From the NCBI GenBank assembly GCA_037367355.1, contig CM074697.1:1302001-1366000 (forward strand): 64,000 nt of DNA. The letters are read 5' to 3'. Positions 11,129 through 22,076 of this stretch are shown piece after piece. The notes beneath the pieces are model-generated. The model saw only the letters and a program-made list of their open reading frames with translations. It was not told the DNA's origin and made no database searches. The stretch's first letter is position 1. Each line of letters starts with the position of its first letter. The stretch is from Neoscytalidium dimidiatum. Lineage: Eukaryota > Ascomycota > Dothideomycetes > Botryosphaeriales > Botryosphaeriaceae. A program made the position numbers and the translations under genes.

Positions 11129-11994
11129 GTCTTACTTCTTCTCCATCGGAAAGGGTGTCTTTGTTTCATCGCCAGCTTTTTTTTTTTCTCTTGTTTTTCC
11201 CCTTCATATATCTCCTTGTTTTTTTTTGGAATGTCTTTATATATGTCGAAAGTACCCCATGCGATTTTTTTTTATCCTCGGATTGTTATCTTACAAAGAT
11301 CTCAATGATACTATACCATTTTTTGGGCTCTTTCTCTTTAGTACTGCTTTAGATGAGCAAACAGACGTGTATTGGCAGCATTTGGATAGCCAGCAGCCAA
11401 CCGCATACTCTGCCCTGGGTCCGCTCTTCGTCGACGAGCTCTCCGACACGCCTGTCAAAGCCGGTGCCAAATTGAAGGGCGAATTCGTTAACGGCTGCAT
11501 TGTGGAGCGGGTGTCGCGCAAGGAAGATTGCTGCTATTGCGGCGTCTTGGTGCTGGTGGTGGCTATTGGAAAGTGCTTGTTTGCTTGCTTCGGAAGAGAG
11601 GAGCGGGGAGTGACGATGGTTTGATGGTGCAAGGTAGACTGGAGGAGAAGAGGGAAGTCTTGCTGGGGGACGTATTGGTAGGTCCTGTTGTTGGAGATCG
11701 TCATTTTAGTGGAGAGCAATTCTGTGGAGTTGTGGGTTAGGCAGAGATAAAGTCATTTGTCTTTATGAGAACGTTCTGAGATATGAAGCCTATTGATATG
11801 CGTAACAGAACAGCATGCTCTATATCCCAAATCGGTTCCACAATGAAGCATTAGCTCACGTCAATGACCGTGACGGTTTCCATTCGTGCTTTGATTTTTG
11901 ATGTCTTCCCACACCAGCCACCCTCCTTTTGCTTCATTGGTATCTCTATCGGTACATGTTGTGTGCCTGCCTCCGAATTCTCTTGCGTTCCACT
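11129..11994. other. Intergenic, convergent 3' ends with T-rich tracts
   Basis: Between cmk1 and the HIT gene. Several T runs lie between 11176 and 11340, followed by an open frame (to 11624) that could be an alternative last exon of cmk1. Otherwise nothing is recognised. Confidence 0.4.
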
Positions 11995-12778
11995 TTACAT
12001 CTTCGCTTTGATCTCCTCAAACAGCTTCTGTAGCTCTTCCTTATCCGGGCTGGTCGTGGGCCAGCCGATGCTCAGACCCTCCTTCTCGTTGGGCTTCGGG
12101 ATCATATGGAAATGGACCTGAAAGTTGACCGAAGTGAGTTAGCCAAGGAGGAAAAGACGACTTTCAAAACGCAAGGCCTTCCTTTTGCGCGGAGTCTGCC
12201 TCCGAATGGATTGACACGGCTGCAGGGATATGAACGTACATGATCGACGACTTGGTGCGCAATGCGGCCGTTGTTCTGCAGAATGTTGTAGTCCTCGCAG
12301 CCGACGGCCTGGGCGATTTTCTTGGCAACGGGCAGGATCTCGTGCAGCTGGTCGTCCGGGATGTCGTGCAGCTTGGCGCCGTGGTGCTTGGGGATGATGA
12401 GCTAGAGAGGGTTAGAACAATGCGGCAGTATGAGGGCTACAGCGCGGGGAACATGAGAGGGACGGGGTTTGGCGCGCGTTGGGAATTTCGAGCTGCGGGG
12501 TGATGCTCGGGTGGATGGAGGTGTGGGTTGTCGAGCTTAGACGGCTAGGTGCATTGATGGTGGGATTGATGGTTACAAGGCAGACATACCGAGTGGCCGC
12601 GCGAGAGTGGACCGATGTCGAGGAAGGCGAAGGTCTTGTCGCTCTCGAAGAGCTTCATCGAGGGAATCTCGCCTGCGGGGTTGGACAAACGTTAGCTGCG
12701 ATGTCGGTCTGGGAGCTTGTGCTGGAGCGCATGTACTGTACCCTTAATGATCTTGCAGAAGATGCAGGCTGCAGCCAT
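11995..12778 (-). CDS. hnt1: HIT-family nucleotide hydrolase (Hnt1/HINT type)
   Basis: Four exons on the minus strand (12778-12742, 12672-12590, 12401-12240, 12117-11995) give 134 aa, the usual HINT length. The protein starts MAAACIFCKIIKGEIPS, has FAFLDIGPLSRGHS and LIIPKHHGAKLHDIP, and ends with the histidine triad HVHFHMIPKP, split by the last intron (VDH | VHFH). HINT enzymes cleave AMP-N bonds such as adenosine 5'-monophosphoramidate, with the middle histidine of the triad as nucleophile. The Cys-x-x-Cys at positions 5-8 (C-I-F-C) fits the zinc-type HINTs only in part. It is small and was recoverable only by joining short exons. All splice junctions keep the frame. Confidence 0.9.
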
Positions 12779-13085
12779 TGTTGCTGTACATACAATGTTT
12801 ATTGGGACAAGGTGGGAGGTTGCAGCAAGAGAATGGGAGTGTCTTTAAGCTCGGATGTTGGTGGGAAGGTGGATGGATGGAGGTGGGGTTACTTGAGCGC
12901 AGCGGAAAGCTGCAGGGATCACCTCTGACATGAGCAAGGCCGACGTATTCGGGGATGGGCTGGGGAAATTTTGTTTCCATTTTGATAAGATTTCTCGCTG
13001 CCCTTCGGCTCTTCGAGAGCACATCTCTCGGCGCATTCGCGGCCGACGCGGACACCGTTGCCGTTCGCCGGTCGCACCCGCGTTC
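12779..13085. other. Short intergenic region
   Basis: 307 bp between two minus-strand genes; it contains the hnt1 promoter and the efm5 3' end. Confidence 0.4.
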
Positions 13086-14181
13086 CTACTCGTCCCGCTT
13101 AATCTCTTCTTCGGCGTGCCAACGCCAGACGTTGCTCTCGTAGTTTGCGTAGCAGCGGAATTCGTTGCTCAATCCCTTGGCGTGCTGGATCTCGAAGTCG
13201 GTCGTCCGCACGCCTGCTTTGCCGTAAAGCTTGCCAATCATACTTTCCATACGCTCGCCCGTGCAGATAATTAGACGGAGCGTTGCGGGGTCCCAGGATT
13301 TGGCAAGCCAACGAACCGTGAGAGCCGCTATATGCTCTATAGTAAATAAAACGCTCGGTTGCAAAGAGTGGGGCTGGCGAGGTGCTTACCCTTCGTTTGG
13401 CAGTCTACACTGATGAATGGAGGATCGCAGATAATGCGATCAAAGTGGCCCTTCAAACTCGCTTTCATGCTCGTCTGTCAGCGTTTGACGGAGCGGTTTT
13501 CGAGGGGGCCAGGAAGATCGTACGATGTAGACGTGTCGGATGGGCGAAGTCGTAGGCCACCCATTCTTTGAACACTGCAAAACGCTCGTCGAACTCCAGC
13601 AACTTGATTTCAGGCCTGATCTTATAGTCGGGAGTCCGCTTTCGTTGTGCTGTCAGCCTGATGGTCCTAGCACAATCAGGGAGGCTGCAAAAACAGCCCT
13701 CCAAAGTGGGGAAGGTGCAAACTTACAAGCAGGTTCTTCAGCTGGATGAAGACGCTGGGGGCTGAGACAACTGCTATCTTGGTATCATCGGTTGCCTTGT
13801 CGAGCAGTTGCTTGGCGAGGATAGTTGCTGTCTCATCGTTGTACTAATAGGCAATTATTACCCATTCCTTCCAGGTAGCGAGAAAAGCTGCTTGCCCAAA
13901 ATTGAGAGGCGTTCCAGTCCTCAACAAAGGCTTCCATGGACAGCGGCTGTTGACCCTCGGCGAATTCATCTTCAGCTGCTGTTCTCAGCTCTTCGAACTG
14001 CTTCGCGCGTTGGTCACGCTCTCCCAAAAATTCTTGGAGAGCGCTAAGCGCGTGAGAAGAGAGCTGGCTGTTGGGCTCATATTAGTGACCATTTGGGCAG
14101 GGGAAGATCCATGTAATTTGACAGCGTCGACGATGACGGAGAGACATACGGAACGTCATCGTCGTCCTGGAGGGAATCCAT
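13086..14181 (-). CDS. efm5: eEF1A lysine N-methyltransferase Efm5 (EEF1AKMT1 type)
   Basis: Six exons on the minus strand (14181-14150, 14067-13896, 13843-13727, 13638-13524, 13461-13390, 13327-13086) give 249 aa. The signature is FDRIICDPPFISVDCQTK, the N6-methyltransferase-like DPPF motif of the Efm5 family. Upstream are QLSSHALSALQEFLGERD and QFWYNDETATILAKQ, also family hallmarks; downstream is ALTVRWLAKSWDPATLRLI. Efm5 methylates a lysine of translation elongation factor eEF1A in the cytosol. The second intron (13895-13844) uses a GC donor (GCAAGC ... TTAG); no GT donor restores the conserved sequence. The gene is divergent from the LACTB2-like gene with only 185 bp between start codons. 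Confidence 0.87.
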
Positions 14182-14366
14182 TTTTATCTCGGAGCATTCG
14201 CGGGGCCTCTTAAATCAGAGTCAACTTGGACACCTTGGTGGAGCGTTCACGAAAGATTACTTCCATGTTCGAAACTGACGCTAAAATTTAGCGAGGCCGG
14301 CGTTTAGATCCGCCAAAATCCGTGGAGTTGGTTAGTTGTGTCATATCTAGCCGAGGCCTGACGGTT

Positions 14367-15393
14367 ATGTCGCAACAGCCTCCGCCGCGCTCATCATCAC
14401 CTCCACCATGCGCCCTCATGCGGGGAGCTGTCTCGAGACGCTACTCCACCATGGCCGCCTCACTCACTCCGCTTCCGGAAGTTGAACGCCTCAGCCCCAG
14501 GGTTATCCGTATTCTTGGTGGAAACCCTGGCAAGGTAGGTATATCATTGTTCGTTCATGTCTCGGAGGCTTACAACCTTTGTAGTTCACGCTCCAAGGTA
14601 CTTGATCCCTTCGGATGTCTCTTGCACAGCAACTTATAATGTAGGCACGAATACCTACCTTGTGGGCCAAGGCCCGAAACGCCTCCTCATCGACACTGGT
14701 CAAGGCATGCCAGCCTGGATTACCACACTCAAACAGGTTCTCCGAGAAGAGAATGCTTCAATTGACTATGCCATCCTCACCCACTGGCATCCAGACCATG
14801 TGAAAGGCGTCCCTGATCTCCTCCAGTTTTCGCCGGCAACAAAGGTCTATAAAAATAGGCCTGATGAGGGCCAGCTGAACATCGTCGACGGCCAGCGGTT
14901 TGAGACTGAGGGTGCAACACTGAGGGCATTCTACTCTCCTGGACATACCACGGACCACATGGCATTAGTACTCGAAGAGGAGGATGCTATGTTTACCGGT
15001 GACAATGTGCTCGGTGCGGGGACTGCCGTCTTCGAAGACTTGGCTACGTACATGAACAGCTTGGCTCGCATGTCGGAGCAGTTTTCTGGGCGCGCGTATC
15101 CTGGACATGGACCCGTCATTGAAGACGGCAAGGACAAAGTCCTGGAGTACATCAAACACAGGCAAGAGCGCGAGGCACAGGTGCTCGAGGTCATTGGCAG
15201 AACTACTGGCGAAACTGCCGGCTGGAAGTCGATGCAAATTGTCAAAGAGATATACCAGGATGTGCCTGAAACGCTGCACGAAGCGGCCCAGAGGGGCGTC
15301 CTGCAGGTTCTCGATAAGTTAACAGACGAGGGAAAGATCACTCACGACCCTACTACCGAGACTTGGAGATTGGCTGGCAAGGCTACTCTTTAG
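14367..15393 (+). CDS. LACTB2-like metallo-beta-lactamase-fold hydrolase
   Basis: A 309-aa protein from exons 14367-14534, 14585-14597 and 14645-15393. The middle exon is only 13 nt and codes FTLQ plus one base; it completes the family block GGNPGK-FTLQG-TNTYLVG. Metal ligands are clear: THWHPDH, SPGHTTDH, FTGDNVLG and YPGHGPV. A winged-helix-like C-terminal part follows, ending AGKATL. Human LACTB2 is a mitochondrial endoribonuclease, and many fungal relatives act as thioesterases in polyketide clusters; no polyketide synthase lies nearby, so a housekeeping role is inferred. The N-terminus is Ser/Pro/Arg-rich and might be a targeting sequence. Later in-frame ATGs (for example MAASLTPLPEVE) are possible starts. 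Confidence 0.88.
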
Positions 15394-16405
15394 ACGAAGT
15401 AACTCATTGCCCATAAATTGGGTCGTTATTCATCAAATGCGACAAAGCGATATAATCATTGCACAAAGTCTTCTCCTTTTCTACAGACGACACAACCTTG
15501 CTCGAGAACATCGGTTGTACTCCACTTCAAAGCATGTTTGTCAAAAGTACTAGACATCTTGGCTTCGTCGTATTCTTTCCCTTGTACATGTCTTTGCTCA
15601 TCAGCACAGCCCCACAGAGCTTTTGAGCCGCATCTCGGTGCATGTACAGATCTGCGGTGAGCATGGCGTCCTTCGGCTTCGCATTCCGCATCATCATCAC
15701 CAAGAACGGCCATAGAAACTGTTGACCGATGCAGTCCAGGCTCCAGTTGTCCACATCTAACATTGCACTGTCTCAACTCGGGTCCATACCTATTCGATTC
15801 ACTCACTCGGTCCGGCGCTGGTCCAGAATTTTACATGGAGTTGGAGCGGCCTTTAACGTAGCATTGCATACCGTGAGTACCCCCTCTAGAGGTGTAAGCA
15901 ACTAATGGAAGCTCACCGTCAAATGAATATTGTACCGCTGCTTTGGAAGCTGCCGTAGAGCGCACAGTACGCGAAAGCATCTGCGTTTGGTCGAGACCGG
16001 ATGAGCTCCGCTCGATCTCCCCACGTTGGAGCGGCCTTTTCCGTCACGCTCGGACCGAAATCTTCCTGGGATCCTATCACACGACTGGCGCTATGTGAAA
16101 TACATTCCTTCTACAGGGCAAATACGACTACAGCTGTTGCTGCCTATTTGCTCCTACCGGGACAACCAGTGAGAAGTACCCGAGAGCTTGGAGGCGGTGT
16201 TCGTAGAGTGCATGAAGCTGATTCGAGTGTCTCGGAGCACAGTGGGCCCAGCACATCCAGGTCAGCGATGGGTGGGGGCCAACGCTCCATAGTAAGGGAA
16301 GTAATAAATGATCTACGGGTCGGTTGTCGTGCCGTGACCCCGACTTCACCAATCCTTCCCTCACGCAGACTCCACTTGCCTCAGCCGTCCAAGACCTTCA
16401 TCACA
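15394..16405. other. Intergenic, 1.0 kb
   Basis: Holds the 3' region of the LACTB2-like gene and the promoter of the Zn2Cys6 factor. A minus-strand open frame at 15763-15527 (79 codons) has a protein-like composition but no recognised motif and no clear start, so it is not called. Confidence 0.4.
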
Positions 16406-18189
16406 ATGCAGTTGAACTTCTACGGACGCCGCCGCATTCTGCGCTCGAGATCAGGGTGCATTCGCTGTCGTCAGCGAAAGGTGAAATGTGACGGTACAGC
16501 CCCATCCATGTCAAGTTCATGTGCGAGATATTCATCGTTGTCGTTTAGAAACCCGACCAGAATGCCAGCGCTGTCGAAAATCAGGCCAATCTTGCGGGTA
16601 CGCAGTGAACCTGAAATGGCAGCCCTCCGAGTCCAAAGCGCAAATGGACATGCACATAACAACCGAGGACTTCGAAAGAAGAGACTCTATCTTGGACCGA
16701 GACGGAGGTGCATATACGCCCTTCCTAAATACAACGTTCGAAGATTTCGTTGCTCGCGATGGGCCTTGCAAATCAGGATCCTTAGTCCTCCAACCTGAGA
16801 CATCACCGCTGTCAGGGTTTATGACCCCGTCATGCCCCTTACCCGCACTTGGTCCATCCACGATGCCTAAGATGACAGAAGTCGAGATGAAGTTGTTCCA
16901 ATACTGTAAGTCTCTCAGCGGAAGCGAGAATAGCTGTTTGAAGCTGTGTTTGATGACATCTTTATGCAGATACCCAAGGCGTCTGCTCCATGTGTGCCCT
17001 CTCCGACCGCAACGACAACACGTACAGGGAAGTAATCGTCCCTTTAACCCAACAATCGCCACTCCTCCTCCGCGCTGTTCTGGCTCTCTCAGCAAATCAG
17101 CTCAAACACCGCAACCAGAACTACCTTACAATCGCTCTCAACTACCGTGGTTCTGTCCTGGCCTCCCTCCTCCACGCTCTCGGCTCTCAAGGACCGCACA
17201 CGCTCTCCAAGACTGAAATCGTAGCGACAGTTCTTATCCTATGCTTCTACGACCTCCCAGACGACAGGCAAGGTGACTGGCGCAAACATTTCCACGGCGC
17301 GCGCCAGATCGCCGAGCTCCCGCAGATGGGGCCACTATCAACCTCGACAGATTCGGCACTGCTGAGCTTTCTGGGCCAGTACTTCGCGCCGCGCATCGTG
17401 CTAGCGTGGACGGCGCTCGACCACCCGGCAAACGAAGACATTCTCGAGGCGGCGGGCGCGTACTGGCTGCGCAAGATCGATCGCCCCACGCAGGAAATTA
17501 ACTGCTTCAGCGGCTGCTCGAACGAGCTGCTCGACATCATTTTCGCGACGGCGCGCCAGTGGCGCAGGCGGCAGAGGGGTAGCAACCATCGCGGTGGCGG
17601 CGATGACGACAACGACGACAAGAGGGTTAGGGAGTGGAAGGACGCGATGGAGCTGCGACTGCGCACGATCGAGCAGATCCCGAGCGCGTCGGCGTTGCGG
17701 GCCGTGCGCCGGGCGGAGGAGGAGCAGCAAGACCTTGACGAGGAGGCGGCGTACGAACTGGCGAAGCGCACGGCCGAGACGTACCGCCTCGGCGCCATCA
17801 TCCTGCTGCAGTACCTAGAAGACGACTTTTGGCAGCGCGCCTCTACCATCAAGGCCTCCGTCCGCGCCATCCTGGATCTCATGGAGGTCATCGCTTGTCC
17901 CGGCGACCCGGCCAAGACGTGCTCAGTTTGGCCGTTCTTCATCGCCGCATGCCACGTCACCACGGATAAGGATCGGATGCATGTGCTGCAGAAGTTTCGG
18001 TACCTGATGAAGGAGGACTGGTATGGCGATACCACGCCGATTGTGCAACGGGTTGTCGAGAAGACGTGGAGGACTCATGATCTGAACGATTATCACAATG
18101 GCGCGGTGGGAAGGGATACCCCGGGCAAGGGGTTTTTCCCGTGGGAGGAATCGCTGATGAGTTTGGGTGTCGATTTCACGTGGACTTGA
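16406..18189 (+). CDS. Zn(II)2Cys6 fungal transcription factor
   Basis: Three exons (16406-16493, 16549-16905, 16970-18189) give 554 aa. The binuclear zinc cluster is complete: cysteines at 18, 21, 28, 35, 38 and 45 (CX2CX6CX6CX2CX6C), interrupted by intron 1 right after the third cysteine. The rest resembles the fungal 'Fungal_trans_2' class: YTQGVCSMCALSDR, PLLLRAVLALSANQL, EIVATVLILCFYD and FHGARQIAEL, followed by a C-terminal helical region. Such proteins bind CGG-type half sites in the nucleus. The target genes are unknown; neighbours give no pathway hint. Basic residues before the cluster (GRRRILRSRSG) could help DNA binding or import. Confidence 0.9.
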
Positions 18190-18638
18190 TGGATGGCCTA
18201 CGGATGCATGTTTCGAACGATATGGGATGTTCCTGCGATCAACGGCCTCCTGTCCAGACTCCTGCCATCTCGAGATAGCAGAAGAGCGTCCTTCAAGATT
18301 CACGGATTTCACATTTGAGGTTGAAGTAGTCGTCCGGACGTGGATTTTCGGTATCCCTGGTTGTGTTCACTCCTGCGTGACTACCTAAAATGCTCGTATC
18401 CCAAAATAAGGTGTCAGTTTGCTGTTGCAACATCCTTGGGTGCCTCCTGCGGGGTAAACAGTAGAGTCCCTGTGCTCGTTTCCACGTTGTTTTTGTAACA
18501 GTCTGTTTCTTACACCAGGTCTGATACCCCGTTCCTGAAGTAATCCCTCATTACGGAATCGTTCTGCCAATATTCACGTTATGTTATTTATTTACAAAGA
18601 TATATCGATAGTTCAAGTTCTCAGTTCAGAAACGTTTT
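18190..18638. other. Intergenic
   Basis: About 450 bp between the zinc-cluster gene and the 3' end of the minus-strand pseudogene. Nothing recognised. Confidence 0.4.
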
Positions 18639-20725
18639 CTATAATAGACAAATCCGATCTCGGTCCTCATGCTTTTTGATGCGGTAGCGCCGCCTTATTT
18701 CAGCACTCTGGAATCTCTTTCCTACCTCTTTATCGTCCAGCATTGTCGATTCTGCCAGGATAGACTCGGTTGCCGGGGTTTCGAGCTGCGCAACGGCTTG
18801 CCACGATTGCCCAAGCTTAGAGTACTTGGTAGTCGCATAGAACAATACTGCAATCAGAGGGCATATCAAGACATGCAGAGCCAGATTTGCCATGACTATG
18901 ATGAAGCCCCTTGCGTGTTGAGGAGTCTGACAAGCTGCCAAGGAAGTTGTCGTCGTCTCGGCGAGGGCGTCAAAAGTGGGTAGCCAATCGTACCAAGCCA
19001 TCCGGATAACCATTGTCAGCAGCGCTTGCCATGCCCGAGCAGGGTTATTCGTCTCTTCAATGGCGGCCTTGAAGACGCAATTGAGGACGGGGCTCAACTA
19101 TAGGCGGACAAAGTCGTCTGGCGTGTTACTTCTAAATCAGCCTTGCTGCAGTTGTCGCAAGGGATGTATACCTCGGATGAGTCTACTCCCGGTTGCCATT
19201 GTAGCATTCAAACAACATTGTGTAAGAAATCTGCAGTTTCCGGTCTCGAGTAATTGTGTTTGTCGAAGACTTCGGTGAGGTCCAGCGTCCTTGGGTCTTC
19301 CAAATCTGGCTGCGGAGGCAGGTAGTATATCGAATTTGGGTACTGGAGGACACTCCTTGTACCTGTAACTTGTTATGAGTGGCCACGGATATATGCAAGA
19401 GGTTTTAGATGCCGTATCAGAGTACCTTCGACAAACTTTTTGTTGACATTAAGCGTCCACTGTTCCGATGCTCCTTGCACCCCTTCTTGGACATGGAACA
19501 TGTCCAACTCTAGGATAGCTCGTTCTTTGTCTGGCACTCTGGTCGCCCCGTGTTATGGCAAGTACGCTTAGTACGCTTAGCGCGGCGCTAGCGCCGCTGG
19601 GTAGTTTAGCTCCTTCGCTCTCTTCCAAACGAAGACCAGACAACGAATACAGATGCATACGAGTCTTTGCTCCAACACCCCGAGCTGAGCTCTTGCCAGT
19701 CCGGCGTCGAATTGATGGCTCTGCGAATTCCATTCCAAACGTGGCTGTGATTTTGCGGGCTCTTCAGGTGGTGGCCATATTTGTACAATTGCGAAATTCC
19801 AGTCCGGTAATTCAGGCCTTACACATGCTATGCGAGCGCCGAAGACGGAGGCCGGCCCGGAGTATTCTGAGAGGGCTGATCGGTCTCTCTCAGCGCTCAG
19901 CGGCAGGAAGGCTCTGACAGAAGGGCCCGTGTCTGTAACGGCGGAGGAGTTTGAGAGGGTATTATCGCTGAATTCTGCAAAGGTGGGATATTCTACGGGC
20001 GAGGAGACCCAGTAGTCGGGACTTCGCGTAAGGATCGACTGGAACCTCTCAATGTAGTTCTACATGCTGAGACCAACCGCAATTTCGCTACTGACGCTGA
20101 AGTCGAGTGCCACGCCTGGCCGCACGTCCCAGAGCAACAAGGTCGACGTGAACTGGGACACGAGAGATGTTAAGGCAAGCATGAACAACAGACCAAAAGC
20201 ACAACCGTTGAGCTTCCAGCGCAAGTTGCTCCAGAAATCCACTACAGATACAGGGGGACCGGAATTGGTGTAGCGGGCCAGAGAGAGGGCGGGAGCGTTT
20301 CTCAGAGCTAAAACTCCCATATTCTTGGATTCGAGGCAGACGCTGGCAAGCATGGACGTGCGTGTTCCAGCTTGAATAGCCACAGCGAAGCGGATGACAA
20401 GTGTGGAGAGGGTGACGGCCCGGCCGAGCCAGCCTCCGACCATGATACGTCCCCAGGTTGCGTTCTTGTCACTGCCAAACCAGAGGAAAGACACAAATGA
20501 GATGGCGAGGGTCGGCAACAAAATTGCTAGCAGATCCGTCACGATCAGGTAAGATCCGACGCGCTGCAACAAGGATAGAGCCTTTGTTTCGTTGGCGGAG
20601 CTCGGACTGATGCTTCTCGAGGGCCTGCCGTGGACATCAAGAAGCTGGATGTTCTCTGCCGATCGGGTGTCCGGATGGCTTAAATGTAGGACGGATGCAG
20701 ACTTTGGTTCATGTATTGCATGCAT
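18639..20725 (-). pseudogene. Broken gene for a multi-pass membrane protein, interrupted by a solo-LTR-like insert
   Basis: On the minus strand a long frame starts near 20725 with three hydrophobic segments (for example LIVTDLLAILLPTLAISF and GLLFMLALTSLVSQF). An in-frame TAG follows at 20062-20060, yet the same frame goes on with protein-like sequence (NYIERFQSILTRSPDYW). At 19677-19551 a 127-bp element interrupts the frame. If the element and one 5-bp duplication are ignored, the frame is continuous: ARAQLG joins ATRVPDKERAILELD. Further on are a likely intron starting at a GTACTC donor near 19430, a TGA at 19210-19208, a 1-nt frameshift near 19120-19140, and a TAG at 19100-19098 before a last segment with another membrane helix (GFIIVMANLALHVLICPLIA). 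It resembles large uncharacterised membrane proteins common in filamentous ascomycetes. The N-terminus is unclear. Confidence 0.8.
19551..19677 (+). mobile_element. Solo-LTR-like element, copy A
   Basis: 127 bp, starts TGTTATGGCA and ends GCTCCAACA. It is flanked by a perfect 5-bp direct repeat CCCCG (19546-19550 and 19678-19682). It contains the 16-bp palindrome GCGGCGCTAGCGCCGC and a small internal tandem duplication (AGTACGCTT twice). It lies inside the coding frame of the membrane-protein pseudogene. By internal sequence (CTTCCAAACGAA, ATACAGATGCAT) it groups with copy D. Confidence 0.88.
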
Positions 20726-22076
20726 GTCATGGTCTCCTGAGGTCCACAGACTTACACGTGAAGCTGAAGGCTGCCCTCCAATGCCAGTAGATCCATGGTG
20801 CTACTCATTTTAGTCAAATACTAACAATAGCAGATGGTGGCTACCAACCGGACCACGCGAAGGCGCGTGTTCGCTTTTAGACCGCATTAATATATAAGTG
20901 ATTAAGCTGTCGTGAGTAGTCTTCCTTCTAAAGGGAGGCTGAATTCCAGATAATATATTCATATCGCAAGACTGAAAAATGAGCTGATTGGTGGCCTCTT
21001 GGGTTGCATCTCGGTATGCATTGCCCCAATTTCGAGGTTACGGCGCAGCTTATTGCAAGTGGTTGGTTGAGATAGCAGAAGAGATATAGCTGTAGGCTCT
21101 GTGCCTGACAGCAGGCCTACCATTGGTTAATCTTATCACTACTGAAATTCCAATTCTAAACATAACTTGCGGTGGGTTAGAGCAATGTCCAGAAACGAAC
21201 ATCGAGAAAACCGACCGTGCTCGGCCTTCGAGCTAGCTATTTTCAAGCAGATAATCTATCTGAGACTCGAGCCAAGGCATATGTGCATCAAGATGAGTAG
21301 CCAGGAAAAGACTTTTTGTGTATCGAGCTTACTCTGACGTTGCGAGAGGCAGATTGACAGATACAGAGTCCGGCCATATTGCGGGCAGATCGGAAGACAA
21401 ACTCGCATCGGTGGTCCTGACTGGAGTGCCGAGCAAATCTTTGACCTATCCAGCGAGCTTTTGCAACATCTGTCGACTTCGGTGTAAGGGGTTGGCTGAC
21501 ATGCATAAGTTCCGTACAGTTCAGTGTGCTGAGGCCCCGTTCTGTCGGGCTGCATGGCAGATCACTGGTTGACGGAGCTTACGTCTGTCTCCACTCCACC
21601 GGCCTGACAGGATGCTGCTCTCTGTGGGGGCCAAGAACTCATCAAATCAGAAGCCATCAACCAGACGAGGTTTGCGCAACTTAAGGACTGATCATCGGCC
21701 ATTGGCACCTAGTCTGCATGCAAAAGCCGCTTGAAGTTATCAAGCCGACTTCGCACAGGCCGCATTCCACCTTTTCAATTTAGCTCCCGGCCGCATGGGA
21801 CAGAAAGGAGACAGTTCGCCTCACCCATGCGCAATAACAGTTTCCATGTTCCACTCAGTATCCGCAGACTTGAGCACGCACCAACGGTCCAGATGTAAGA
21901 TTCCCAGCGTCGCACACTTAACGAAGGTCTGAAGAGGGTCAAAGATACAAGGTTCTCCGCTCTTTACCCTTTCGCAGTCGCTTCCAAAAGTCGAATCCCC
22001 TTCAAGCAAGCTTCGGAGCGCTCAGGCCCAGCTGGTCGTTATTAGGACTGCACTCTGTGCATAGAGACACAGGAAG
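20726..22076. other. Intergenic, 1.35 kb
   Basis: Upstream of the pseudogene and of the next plus-strand gene. A short ATG frame on the minus strand near 20810-20750 could be the remains of the pseudogene's first exon. Nothing else recognised. Confidence 0.4.

Noticed and set aside
19449..19733. Open frame through copy A, and similar ones through copy B, as a conserved small protein (SEGAK-PSGASAALS)
   Set aside because: The shared peptide is just the translated repeat; flanking sequence is unrelated in each copy.
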